Below are positions 1 through 9,640 of a stretch of DNA of 30,283 bases, piece after piece. A program made the translations under genes and the position numbers. The stretch is from Cyanophora paradoxa (Eukaryota; Glaucocystophyceae; Cyanophorales; Cyanophoraceae). The DNA lies in assembly GCA_004431415.1 (NCBI GenBank), contig QPMI01000410.1, forward strand, positions 1 through 30,283. The letters run 5' to 3'. Numbering within the stretch: position 1 is the first letter of the stretch; each line of letters opens with the position of its first letter. The notes under the pieces are model-generated. The model searched no databases. It was given only the letters and a program-made list of their open reading frames with translations, and was not told where the DNA came from.

Positions 1-95
1 GCCCAGTGCGTCGCCATCGTTCAGCCTCTAGTCGCCAAGTCGTTCGGTTCGAGTTCGTGCTCGAATTGAATGTCCCTGCGCTCCGGCAATCGCAG
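1..95 (+). other. Probable intron upstream of the first visible PPDK exon
   Basis: No coding similarity is visible here. The stretch ends in CGCAG immediately before sequence coding the PPDK motif DVVAGIRTP, so it reads as the 3' part of an intron. It contains the TCGAATT-type motif seen in several other introns of this gene. The preceding exon lies outside the window or within the first few bases. Confidence 0.5.
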
Positions 96-2501
96 GGGGA
101 GATGTCGTGGCCGGCATTCGGACGCCGTTCCCCCTCACCGTGCGCCAGCGGGCCGAGTCGGGGGCGGAGCACGCGGGCCTGCCGACGCTGGAGGAGCGAT
201 GCCGGAGGTGTACGAGGCGCTGGTGAGGACGGGCAAGGCCCTCGAGGACACTTCGGCGACATGCAGGAACATCGAGTTCACCATCGACAGTGCGTTTTCG
301 CGCTTTGAATTCAGTATATTTTGCGCGAGGAAGTCGTTTTGATGATTGTTTCTCAAACATAAACGTAGCTGGGAAGCTCTTCCTCCTCCAGACGCGAACG
401 GGCAAGCGGACGGGCTTCGCGGCCGTGCGGATCGCGCGGAGATGCTGCGGGCGGGCTGACGACGGAGGCGGGCGCACTGAAGCAGATCCAGCCCGACCAG
501 CTCTCCCAGGTCCTTCTTGATTCCGTTTCGCGCAAATTTCGCGCCCACTCGCGCGCGCTCAGCTCCTTTCGCCCGTCTTTGACGCGAAAGCAAAGAAGGC
601 CGCGGCCGCGAAAAAGGCCGCGAAAGGCTTCAACGCCGGCCCCGGGTGCGTTGACGTGTCCGTTCGCCTCGCACATATCCATGCATTCGCGATCGCTGAA
701 CTCGGGCCGGGCGCAGGGCGGCGACGGGCGTGATCGCGCTGACGACGGAGAAGGCGCACGAGCTCGTCGCCGCGCAAGAAGGTCGTCCTCGTCCGCGAGG
801 AGACCTCCCCCAACGACTACCCGGTGCCCCGCCCACGTCGATTGCAATCGGGGCTGTATCCTTCAACTGAAAGTACATATGCGCAGGGGATGGTGGTCGC
901 CAGGGGATCCTGACGGCGCGCGGCGGCTGCACGAGCCACGCCGCCGTCGTCGCCCGCGGCATGGGCAAGCCCTGCGTCGTCGGCTGCTCGACGCTCTCGA
1001 TCGACGAGGCGCGCGGAGTCGTCACGGCGAGCGACACGGGCCTCGAGGCGCGCGAGGGGGACCCGATCGCCGTCGACGGCTTCACGGGCGAGGTTTCTTC
1101 TGCCACGTCGAGACATCCCTCCGAAGTGCGCTGCTGCATCAATATCGCGCGCGTGCACGCTGCGCAATTCTTGCGTGTCATTACGACGCTGACTTCGACA
1201 CTCTTGCCGCAGATTGTGCAGGTCCTCATTAACAAGACGCTCAAGCCGAGGAGTCTATGCTCTACCAGAACTACAAGGTGAACACGGTCGAAACATGTAT
1301 ATGATTCTCGCTCAAATTTCTGTCGACGGCACGTGCACTCGAGCTCGCGATCATACTCACGTATTTTCACAGCTGATTATGGACGCTGCGGACCGGGCGC
1401 GGCGGCTGCACGTGCGGACCAACGCCGACACGCCCGCGCGACGCCCCGTGCCCGCGCCTTCGGCGCCCAGGGCATCGCCTCGTCCGGTGCGCCATGCGGC
1501 GAACAACGTCAACGTTATTGCGTCTCCACTTCCCCAGAAATTAAATTTGAATTTGAGCAGGACGGAGCACATGTTCATGAGCCGCAGCGGCTCACGGACG
1601 TGCGGCGCATGTTCTTTTCGCGCGACAAGGCCGAGCGCCTCAGGGCCGTCGACACCCTCAAGGTCAAGAAGGAGGTGCGATCCTGAGCCTCCCGCTTGGG
1701 TTTGTAGCCCGATCGCGCGTGCACGTGCGCGTGGCAGGACTTCGTGGGGATCTTCAGGGCGATGGGGCCTCCCCTGCAACATCCGCCTGCTGGACCCGCC
1801 CCTGCACGAGTTCATCCCCAAGAGCGAGGAGGAGATCGCCGAGCTGGCGCCCAAGCTCGGCCTCGCCGTCCGCGAGCTGCGGGAGATGCGGGACGGGCTG
1901 GAGGAGAGCAACCCGATGCTGGGGCACCGCGGCTGCCGCCTCGGGATCGTGCACCCCGAGATCACCACCATGCAGGTCCAGGCCATCCTCGAGGCCGCCA
2001 TCGAGGTCCGCGCTGATCATGAGTCGAGACCCGTCTTCGAATTATGTTGCGTTCGTGACGCCTTTGAACGCCAGGTGTCCAAAGAGGGCGTGGAGGTGCA
2101 CCCGGAAATCATGGTGCGGCGCCTTTGGATCTTCCAACTCTCTCGCGAATTCGAACGACCGCTGACGCGGCTTCGAATTCGTGCGCGGCGGGAGGTGCCG
2201 CTGGTGTGCCTCTCGAAGGAGGGCTGGAGCACCAGGTCCTCCTCATCGACGCCACCGCCGCGGCCGTCTTCAAGGCTGCCGGCACCGCCAATCAAGTAAC
2301 CGTCGGCACGATGGTGCGAATAAACCAAAGCTTCGTGTTCTCAAGCGGCCACAAACACCGCCTCTGATTATATGCATAATTTCCCCCCGCAGATCGAGCA
2401 GCCGCGGGCGGCGCTGCTGGCGGGGAGATGGCTTCGCACGCCGCCTATTTCGATTTCGGCACCAACGACCTCACGCAGACCACCTTCGCATCTCCCGCGA
2501 C
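96..2501 (+). CDS. PPDK: Pyruvate, phosphate dikinase, 5' and middle exons (interrupted by the LTR element)
   Basis: PPDK interconverts pyruvate, ATP and phosphate with PEP, AMP and pyrophosphate. Exons inferred from similarity and GT-AG borders: 96-289, 369-509, 563-645, 717-823, 887-1092, 1213-1278, 1373-1486, 1561-1674, 1738-2005, 2075-2113, 2195-2313 and 2393-2501. They code, in order, the end of the ATP-grasp domain ([17 protein letters not shown]), the phosphohistidine domain ([15 protein letters not shown], with catalytic His at 937-939 and the neighbouring Thr at 931-933), then the PEP/pyruvate barrel ([39 protein letters not shown]). The usual Met of GGMTSH is Cys. One-base gaps occur in several exons, for example near 192, 248, 905, 1247, 1585 and 2425, so no single frame spans them. 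The gene begins before the window, and the last exon here stops at the 5' LTR-side border of the insertion. It continues at 23995. Confidence 0.93.
2497..2501 (+). repeat. Target-site duplication of the LTR element, left copy (GCGAC)
   Basis: GCGAC lies directly left of the LTR terminus TGTCGC and recurs at 23995-23999 directly right of the other LTR. Keeping one copy gives ...CGCGACGAC..., which codes the R-D-D of the conserved PPDK ISRDD motif. This is independent support for the duplication. The same five bases also occur just inside the LTR end. Confidence 0.93.
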
Positions 2502-2784
2502 TGTCGCGTGCGAGATTAGTGTGTCTAATCGTGCGCGCGGGAAGCCCGTGCGGAGTGCAAGCTCGGCAGGGCGGGGTTTGGCGAGTGCTGCTGCTGTTAG
2601 CCACCGGGATGGTAGACTGAGGGTGTACCCGTCCAGCTACGGCGTACCCCGACACACGCATACAAGTGACCGCGGCGCTCTAACTAGCCTAGGCGCCGTC
2701 GATCTAGCAGCACGAAGGCTGCGCACATCATCTAGAACCCTAGCGGCTCACAAACGAGCATCCGCTATAATGTCGGATGCGACA
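2502..2784 (-). repeat. 3' LTR of the retrotransposon (left copy)
   Basis: This is 283 bp, matching 23712-23994 base for base as far as I can compare by eye. It starts TGTCGC and ends GCGACA, a 6-bp terminal inverted repeat. Two short inverted repeats lie near the ends: GATTAG/CTAATC at 2514-2530, and GCATCCG/CGGATGC at 2758-2780 around an AT-rich loop. In element sense the second one lies at the very start of U3. Confidence 0.96.
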
Positions 2785-2796
2785 ACTCCTCCTCTC
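2785..2796 (-). promoter_or_regulatory. Polypurine tract for plus-strand DNA priming
   Basis: On the minus strand the bases directly before the LTR read GAGAGGAGGAGT. This is an almost pure purine run in the position expected of the RNase H-resistant plus-strand primer, and it helps fix the element on the minus strand. Confidence 0.8.
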
Positions 2797-2914
2797 GGAT
2801 CCCGCGTCCGCGCGGGTCTACGCCCTAAGGCGAACAGAAAGAGGGCCGGGGAAGCCGGGAATTTGATCGAGCCTAAGCTCTCTATACAACGCGACCCGGC
2901 CGCTATATACAAAT

Positions 2915-3036
2915 GCTCGGAGCTACCGGCTACTGCCGGGAATCGAAAAAGGCTCCGAGCCACTCACGCTCGGCGTCACCGGCTACTGCCGGGAATCGAA
3001 AAGACGCCGAGCCCATCCATGTCCGGCAACTGCCGG
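2915..3036 (-). repeat. Three hairpin units with a tRNA T-arm-like motif
   Basis: The sequence CTGCCGGGAATCGAAAA occurs three times on the plus strand (2933-2949, 2986-3002, 3030-3046). Units 1 and 2 sit inside perfect outer stems of different sequence: GCTCGGAGC (2915-2923) with GCTCCGAGC (2952-2960), and GCTCGGCGTC (2968-2977) with GACGCCGAGC (3003-3012). Every unit keeps an inner stem CCGGC/GCCGG with a 4-base loop. Unit 3 (3023-3036) keeps only the inner stem. In element sense the motif reads TTTTCGATTCCCGGCAG, like a tRNA T loop, and it is complementary to the primer-binding region at 23687-23702. Confidence 0.8.
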
Positions 3037-3558
3037 GAATCGAAAAGACTGTCGCCCGGCAGGTGCCGGCACGACTCCAGCGTGGAGCGCCCAGGGGGCA
3101 AGGTCCAACTTCGGGCCGGCGGCCCAGGAAACTCGCACGAGGCGAGCGGATCGGAAGGGAGGAAGCCGAGGAGGCCCTGTCCTCGCCGCGCAGCAAGTTA
3201 ACCGCAGAGGCGCACGCTGCAACAGCAATTGCAACGCGGGGCGTGACGCTCGCGGTAGCGCCCAGTAGCCCCAGCGCAATGCCCGTCCCAAAACGTAGGG
3301 CTAAGCAGCTCGTCTAGCGCCACTGCTCAGGCATGCGCCGCGCTCTCGCGGTCCGCCACGGCGTCGGATTAGGGGCTGAGAAGCCCACAACGGCGGTGGA
3401 GCTAGTAACTCCAGGGCAAGGCTAGACGCCGCCCACAAGGTGCCCTCGTCGCCATCGTACGGCGGGAGGTACCCTGCCCGACCCGTGCTCGCGCGTCATT
3501 AAGGGGACGCGGCCCTCCAGGCGGTCCACCACCGAGCGTCCCCGGTGTGGAGCCCTGT

Positions 3559-3740
3559 ATGGGGGAATTGTGCATCCCCAGTCATCGTACCCGGGGCGGG
3601 ACCCGGCGTCACGACCGCCTGTGTGTACCCCCGTTGGTGCTCGGCGCACCCCGGTACCCCACCAGGTCTTGCATCTCAAGGAGGGGGAATGCTCATCCCC
3701 TGTCACTGGGCCCGGGGCAGAATCCGGCGCCTCAGCCGCC
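3559..3740. repeat. Diverged direct repeat with C/G-clamped hairpins
   Basis: A segment of about 60 bases starting GGGGGAATTGTGCATCCCC at 3559 recurs in altered form at 3683 (GGGGGAATGCTCATCCCC), with similar following sequence (CCCGGGGC..., CCGGCG..., CCGCC). Each copy opens with a GGGG/CCCC inverted repeat. It lies in the 3' non-coding part of the retrotransposon. Confidence 0.5.
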
Positions 3741-4016
3741 TTCCGACTCCTCTGCCGGCGCAAGTCGCGCCCGGAGCTCGGCCAGGTCTTCGTAGGGCCC
3801 TCCGCCCGTCACTGAGCCGAGCATAGCTCGAGGCAGTCAGCCGCCCGTTGGCTCTCCTTCCTAGCCCGGGACTTTAGTGATTGTGGCGGGCGCTAGGCCC
3901 TTCTCAGCTCAACCCTCCGCGGGCAGCTCATCACTCTCGCGCTGCGCAGTTGCAGGCGCGGCCGCTCTCTGTCCTCGCCCTCCTGTGGGGCCGGGACGCG
4001 GCTCGGAGCCAGCTCC

Positions 4017-5560
4017 TCATGCTGCTCCCGCCGGGGCCGCCGGCGCTGCGGCCGCGGCTCCCGGTGCACCCGCCGCCCGCGGCCGCCCTCGGGCCGGCCG
4101 CGCGGGCGCGTTCGCATCGCGCATGCGGAACGGGATCATGCAATCGATGTGCACGATCGTCTCGCGGGTGTCGCGGGCCTTCTGGCGGACAGCGCCCACG
4201 GCGCCGTAGGGCCGGGCCAGGCCACGCACGACGTACGTGTACCCGCCCGGGTGCACGTCCATGACGGTGAACGGGCCGACCCAGGAGTTAAACAACCCTT
4301 GTCACGGTCGCCCAGCCAGCACAGGACTTTGTCGCCCACTTCGAAGCGGCGACGGTCCGGCAGGTCACCCGTCCGGTGCACCATTTGGCGGCGGTACCAG
4401 CGGCGGTGCTCGCGGACCGCGTCATCGCGGCTCTTCGCGGCGCGCACTACGGTCGCGACGTAGTCGGCGTAGCTAAGGGTGTCGAGCATTTCGACCCCGA
4501 AGCGCACGTCCGCGGGCAGCGTGAGCTCGTGCCCCAGGTGCAGGAGCGCGGGCGAGTAGCCCGTGGCCGCGTGCACGGTCGTGCGGAGCGCCAGCTGCAC
4601 CTCGTGCACGTGCTGGTCCCACTCGTGCATCGGCTCGCGCTCGGCGCGGCACGCCGCGTGGAGCAGCGTCTTCACGACGCCTCCCAGCCGCTCTACCAGC
4701 CCATTCGTCGAATGGTGGTACGCCGCGGCGTAAATGAACGAGTCCCGAGCTTCCGGAAGTACTCGTTGAACGGGCCGCCCTTCAGGCTGGACCCGTTGTC
4801 ATGAGAGGCGCAGCGGCACGCCCTCATTCGAGACGAGTCTCGGCCCATCTCGAGCATGGACCAGCCGTCCAGGTCGCCTTTGGGTACAGCCGCGTGTACT
4901 TGTCCCACGCGTTCACCCAGGCGACCAAATAGCGGTTGCCGCGCGGCGTCGGGTCGAGGTGGAACACGTCACCTGCCACAAGTCATTCCGGCCTCGGCCT
5001 CGATGACTGCGATCGCAGTTCGCCGCGGCTTCACAGCCTTGGCGAACTGGCAGCAGGGGCAGCTCCGCACGTAGCGGGCTACGGCCGCGAGCATGCCCGG
5101 CCACCAGAACTCAGCAGGATCCGGCGGGCGACGATCGAGGCGCCGCGGTGGCCCACCCATCGTGGTACGCGTACAGGACGCGGTCCTGCAGGACTCAGGC
5201 AGGACGGGCACGAAGCGGCCGTGAGGCGCGACGGGCGCGGACAAGCACGCCGTCGGTGTCCACGTCGAATTTCCAGCGAATCCGACGAAGGCCGCCTTGG
5301 CCTGACTGCAGAGGTAGCAGTCGCCCGTGTGCAAGAGGCGCGCGTGCAGCGGGCCTCGTTCACGCCATTCTCTAGCCAGGAGAACAGCTTGCGCACAGCG
5401 GGTCCGCCTTCTGCGCGGCGAGCAGCCTGACTCGCCGGGCAGGGAACATGTGCCGCAGGGTCTCGGGCAGGGCCGTCGAGGGAAGGCGCGGAAGCGCAAT
5501 CCCAAGTGTCCTGGACCAGCTCGAGCAAGCGCGGCTTGCGGCGGTCTCGGACCTCGCCCA
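4017..5560 (-). CDS. Integrase domain of the Pol polyprotein (Ty3-like)
   Basis: The integrase inserts the cDNA. In sense order, the N-terminal H2C2 zinc finger shows GHRGAS (His codon 5148-5150), then FWWPGM, then CPCC (5050-5061). The catalytic core has HLDPTP (probable first Asp, 4953-4955), DNGSS (second Asp, 4798-4800) and NGLVER (Glu, 4691-4693). Asp to Glu is 107 bases, one short of the 108 needed for an exact D-35-E spacing, so a base appears to be missing. Next come TGYSPALLHLG, a GDKVL segment and, after another shift near 4290, WVGPFTV and VHIDCMIPF, which end the C-terminal domain. The frame stops at 4017-4019. The coding is spread over frames near 4017-4295, 4136-4675, 4693-4908 and 4969-5505. 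No chromodomain was recognised. Confidence 0.9.
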
Positions 5561-6735
5561 GCTCAGGGCGGGGCGATAGCGTGACGAGAGGACTCTCGCT
5601 CGAGGCCTGCGGCGGGCGCCACTCGAGCCGGCGTCGCGCTTGAGGGCGCCTCGGAGGCGGCCGGCGGCTCAGAGGAGCGGCCGTCGCGCGGCGTCGACGC
5701 GGCCGGAGGACGACGCCGCGGGCGCGCCCTCGGGCCCTCATCAGGGTCGTCCTGGTGAGGGTACAGCGGCGGGCCGCAGCGCCAGTGGCGCGGGTTGTCC
5801 GCTTGCGGGGCGTCTTGCCGGGCGCGGGGCCTCAGGCGGTCGCAGGTTCGCGCGGCAGGGGCGCGACGGCCCTCGTAGCGCGCGGCCCTAGAGGAACCGA
5901 CGACGTACGTGCTCGAGGAGGGCACGGGGAACCGTCCTCGTCGAGCTCGGGCTCCTGCGCTGGCGCGGGCCTCAGGCTCGGCACAGGCGGCGCAGCCTCG
6001 CCATCGGAGCCCAGCTCCATCGGGTCGGACTCGGGCGCCGCGGCGGGCTCGGAGAGCGCGGGCCGGGGGCAGGCCTTGGCGACGGCGAGGCGGTGCCACT
6101 CGTCACCCTTGGCGCACCTCAGCCAGGTGGTGGGCTTCTGGCCGCGCCGAGTGGCGGACCGGCCTGCGGCAGCGCGCGCGCGGGCAGGGGCGCTTCCTGC
6201 CCCGCGGCAGGAGCTCGGGGCTCGGGCGGCGCCGGGCCCCGCGGGCTCAGTCTCGGCGCGCGCCGACGCGGCTCGGGGCGCGCGCGCGGGCAGGGGACGG
6301 GTCGTCGTCAGAGCCCTCCGGAAAGCCTCAGGCGGCGCGCCGCGTCCGACGCGGACGCGGCCCCTGGGCGGGCTGACGTCCCGCCTTGCGGCGGGAGCGC
6401 CCTCGAAGCGAGTGGCGCCGGAGGCGGCCTGTCGCCGCGCGACGAGGATCTCCGCCCGGCTGGGCGGAGCCGCGGCGCCGCGGCCTCGGCGGGCTCGGCG
6501 CTGACGCGGCCGGCGGCGCGGCCTCGGCCGGCTCGTCGGCGAGCTCGGTCAGGCGGGGGCCGGCGGGCCTCCACCGCTACCCGGGCCTCGCAGCGCCTTC
6601 GGCGGCGTGAGCGACTGCAAACAGCGGCAGAGGCTCGTCAAGGTCGCCGGGCTGGGGCACGCCGTGCCCCGTGCGCGGCCAGCGCGTCGGGCGCGGCCGA
6701 ACTGCCGTCGGCGCCGCCGGGCGCGAGAACCGGGT
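5561..6735 (-). CDS. Low-complexity linker between RNase H and integrase
   Basis: About 1.2 kb separates the end of RNase H similarity from the integrase zinc finger. All minus-strand frames are rich in Ala, Pro, Arg, Glu and Ser, with short acidic blocks such as ELDEDG near 5940. No domain is recognised. Frame switches make the true translation uncertain. It may be a disordered spacer within Pol or a composition-driven expansion. Ty3-like elements usually have a much shorter RNase H-integrase junction. Confidence 0.4.
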
Positions 6736-7200
6736 GGTTCAGTGGGGGCCGCGAGCAGGCGTCGGGCCCTCCGTTGTTGCGCCCCGCGCGGTACTTACGA
6801 CAAAGTCGTGGACTGCAGGAGGAGGGACCAGCGTCCAGCCTTCCGGAGGTCGCCTCGCGCGAGCGCAACACTGGAGCGCCTGGTGGTCCGTCCGGCCAGG
6901 ACTGGGGCCCTCCAGGAGGAAGTGCCGCCAGTACTTTATTGCCCATACAACCGCTAGCACTCGAGCTCGGTGGCGGTGTAATTCCGCTCAAGCGGGCGCC
7001 AGCGTCGACTGATGAACGCGATGGGCCGCTCACGGCGGGCGAGCCGCCATCGGATTGCGACAGGATCGCGCGATGGCGTACGTCGACGCGTCGGTCGACA
7101 GATGAAGGGCGCTCGAAATCCGGGTACCCAAGTACCAGATCCTCGGCAGGGCGCCTTCAGCGCCTCGAAGGCGGCTTGGTGGACTCGGTCCATTGCCACG
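6736..7200 (-). CDS. RNase H domain of Pol
   Basis: This domain degrades template RNA during reverse transcription. Visible in sense order are AFEALK, then a PFICPTDAS-type segment (Asp), then PIAFISRR and LERNYTATELEC (Glu), followed after a one-base gap near 6957 by AVVWAIKYWRHFLLEG and RTDHQAL (Asp). This is the order and sequence style of Ty3/Gypsy RNase H. The gap creates an apparent TAG at the end of TELEC; restoring one base lets the match continue. It directly follows the RT domain. Confidence 0.9.
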
Positions 7201-7289
7201 CGGCGTCCCGAAGCAGCAGGCGCTCAGCGGGTGGTGACACGGGCGAACCCGTTCACGAAACGCCGGTAGTACCCACCAAGCCCAGGAAC

Positions 7290-8110
7290 GACCTCAATTG
7301 GTCAGCGTTCGCAGGCGGCGGTACTGGCGAATGAACGCCAGCTTCGCGGGTCCTGGCGATCCCTTCGGCCGAGACGAGGTGCCCGAGCAAGGCCACCTCC
7401 GCCACCCGAAGCGCACTTGGAGGGCTTCAGGCGCAAGTTCGCCGGCATGATAGCGCGGAACAGGCCTCGAGGTCCAGCAGTGCTGGGGCCGCTTGGCGAG
7501 AACACCGTGATATCGCGATATACGCGGTGACGCAAGTCGTGAGCAGGGGCCGAGGATGGCCGTCACGGCGCGCGAGAAGGCGGCCGGCCCGTTTGGTCAC
7601 GCCGAACGGGTCACGCGCCACTCGTAGTGGCCCCAGGGCACTACGAAGGCGTGTACTGCCGGGACGCGGGGTCCAGCGGCAGCTGCCAGAATCCCGCCGT
7701 CGCGTCGACGGTCGAGAAGATCATGGACCCCCGCAGGCGGTCCAGCTGATCGTCAATCCGTGGCAGGGAAGACGTCGCGCTCGGTGATCGCATTTAAGCG
7801 TCGGTAATCGACGCAGAACCGCCAGGTGCCGTCCTTCTTAGGAGCGAGCACGACCGCGAGCCATAGGCGGCTTGCGAGGGCTGGATCAGGCCCAGCTCAA
7901 GAGCGCTTTATTTCGTCACGGGCGAAGGCCTCGGCGTGCGGGCTTACACGCCGCGGGGCGTGAAGACGGGCAGCCGTGAGGTCAATCGGATCACGTGCTC
8001 GTAATGGAGGAGATTGGCCGTGCCCTCAGTGGCCGTGACCGAGTCGGCGAACGCGCACGAGTAGCGCTTCAGCAGAGCCTCTAGCTCGGCGCGTTCCGTA
8101 GCGCTCATCG
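7290..8110 (-). CDS. Reverse transcriptase domain of Pol
   Basis: The domain copies element RNA into DNA. In sense order it shows VFTPRGVSP near 7960, [19 protein letters not shown] at about 7783-7839, a [10 protein letters not shown]-like stretch, then [15 protein letters not shown], which are the classic Ty3 RT blocks with the first catalytic Asp. The YIDD box is at about 7511-7522. There the sequence reads TATATCG followed by CGATATCACG, one base short of coding Tyr-Ile-Asp-Asp, and the protein similarity (ITVFS) resumes in the next frame. Other shifts occur near 7660 and 7900. The match is clear although no single frame covers it. Confidence 0.92.
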
Positions 8111-9288
8111 CCGGATGCGAGCCGCATTCCGGGATCTTCGCGCGTGCACGGTTCCACTCCTCCTCTTCGGAAGACGACGTCCCGTCGCTTCCGGCGGTGC
8201 CGCGGGCGCCACGTGGGAGGGCCAGGCGCGGGGCCGGAGGGCGGCTCGCAGCGGCGCTTGCCTTGTCCTTGCCGCGCGCGGCGGAGGACTCGGCTACGGA
8301 GGGCGCGGGCGCTTCCGTTGTCCGGACAGAGCAGCCAGGGCCTTCCAGCGGTGCTGGCGCCGGTGCAGGCGGGCGAGTGGCCCGCTCGGCGAGGCGCCGG
8401 CGGCTCAGCTGCCTCGGCAGCGAGATTTATTTGATTCCCGGAGGGATTGGTGGGACTGCGTTAGCCCCTGGCGTGCAGGCGAGCCGCGTGGGCGCGGCGG
8501 CGTGCGGCGCGTTCAGCGCGGCGGGCGGGCCTGGTGCGCTCGCGCTCCTCTGGCGAGTCCAGCCAAGGTACCCGTCTCGCGCTCGCGCTCAGAGTCGGTG
8601 TCCGAGGACACGGGCTCGTCACAAAGCGCGAGGCCCTCCATTGTGACAATGGGACGTCTTCGCCCTCACCGCCGTCGTCGCGCAGCATGCGGACGAACAA
8701 GGGAGGCGCGCTCGCGCAGGCTCCTGCTCGGTGGCTACAGTCGCTTCGGACTGCCGGGCGGCGGTGCCGCGAAATAGGCCCTGGAGCAGGGTGCTGGGCG
8801 GCGTGGTGCCTCAGCTGCCGTGTAAGCCGCAGCCGTTCGATTGGCTCGGCGGCGCATCGCGCGGAAGCCTTGCCCTCGCTTAGGGTAGAAGGCTCGCAGC
8901 GTGCGAATGAAAGAGTCGGCGACGGTGCGCGCGACGCGTCGTCGGGCGGCGGGTCGAACCCAAAGTCGCCGGGCGGCAGGTTATTAGCCTCGCCACCGCT
9001 ACAATGGCCCCGGCGGGAAGCAGGACGGGCTCATTGGCGGGATTTACTAGTCGCACGTGCAGGCTGCCGCCCTCGGCAGGCCGGCGGTGCAACTGGTGGG
9101 GCGCGAGTACCCGAGCGCTGACAGGGAGTCAGGCGCCGGCCCGACGGCGAGCGTCGGGGCCTGGTCCGCTGGCGGCGCAGGGCCGTCCAACACGCAGCGG
9201 ACCATCCACTCGCGGGCGTCCTTTAGGACGACGGGGCGGAGCACCGGACAAGGAGAGGCCCTTTGATTGTCCGGGCACAGAAAAGGGA
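8111..9288 (-). CDS. Protease-RT spacer of Pol
   Basis: The spacer is coding-like in several minus frames. A segment near 8985-9055 reads LHVRLVNPANEPVLLPAG, resembling the small beta-rich stretch (VxNxxxxPVxLxxGxxV) often found between protease and RT in Ty3-like Pol proteins. Upstream, EWMVRCVLDGPAP near 9180-9215 is open. The part nearest RT is rich in Glu, Arg and Ser. No enzyme domain was recognised. Confidence 0.5.
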
Positions 9289-9640
9289 TCACGTGGGGGC
9301 GGAAGTGCGCGTCGCGCGCGTGCAGGCACCAGCCCGAGCTGGTGGTGTCAATCCGCCCTCGATCCTCATGATCGTGCCGATGCCCAGGAGCATGTCGGCG
9401 TTCGGGCCAAGCGAGCCGTCAGGGACGACGTACACCGCTCGCGAGACGTACACGTCGCCGAAGCGCAGCACGACATGAGCAATCTCAGCCGTGATCGTGG
9501 CGTGGTGAAGGAAGGCCCGGAGGACCTTCACACCCGTGTAGCGCGTGCCGGCGGCATGTGCTTTTTCTCGCCAACGTCTCCCATTGCGCCAGTGTCAAAA
9601 ATGAATTTGACGCGCGTGCTCTCGCCGAGCGTGCCGTCGG
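9289..9640 (-). CDS. Retropepsin-type aspartic protease of the polyprotein
   Basis: The protease would cleave the Gag-Pol polyprotein. The catalytic motif FIFDTGAMGD is present, with Asp-Thr-Gly codons at 9588-9596, preceded by a beta strand-like VKF. After a frame change near 9535 the match continues with VVLRFGDVYVSRAVYVV and ends with ADMLLGIGTI, the usual hydrophobic (I/L)LG element of retropepsins. Its place directly before the RT region agrees with Ty3-like order. Confidence 0.85.

Larger units (their letters stand above)
2797..4016 (-). other. 3' non-coding region of the retrotransposon
   Basis: About 1.2 kb between the integrase stop and the polypurine tract shows no credible coding frame. 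It holds the hairpin cluster at 2915-3036 and a pair of diverged repeats at 3559-3740, described separately. The rest is GC-rich and unremarkable. Confidence 0.6.

Noticed and set aside
2915-3012. Self-cleaving hammerhead ribozyme in the hairpin units
   Set aside because: The CUGANGA core is absent on both strands, and the junction is a two-stem internal loop rather than a three-way junction.
2933-3046. Small CRISPR-like array of three 17-bp repeats
   Set aside because: Only three repeats, spaced 53 and 44 bases. The spacers are complementary flanking stems, and the setting is a eukaryotic retrotransposon.
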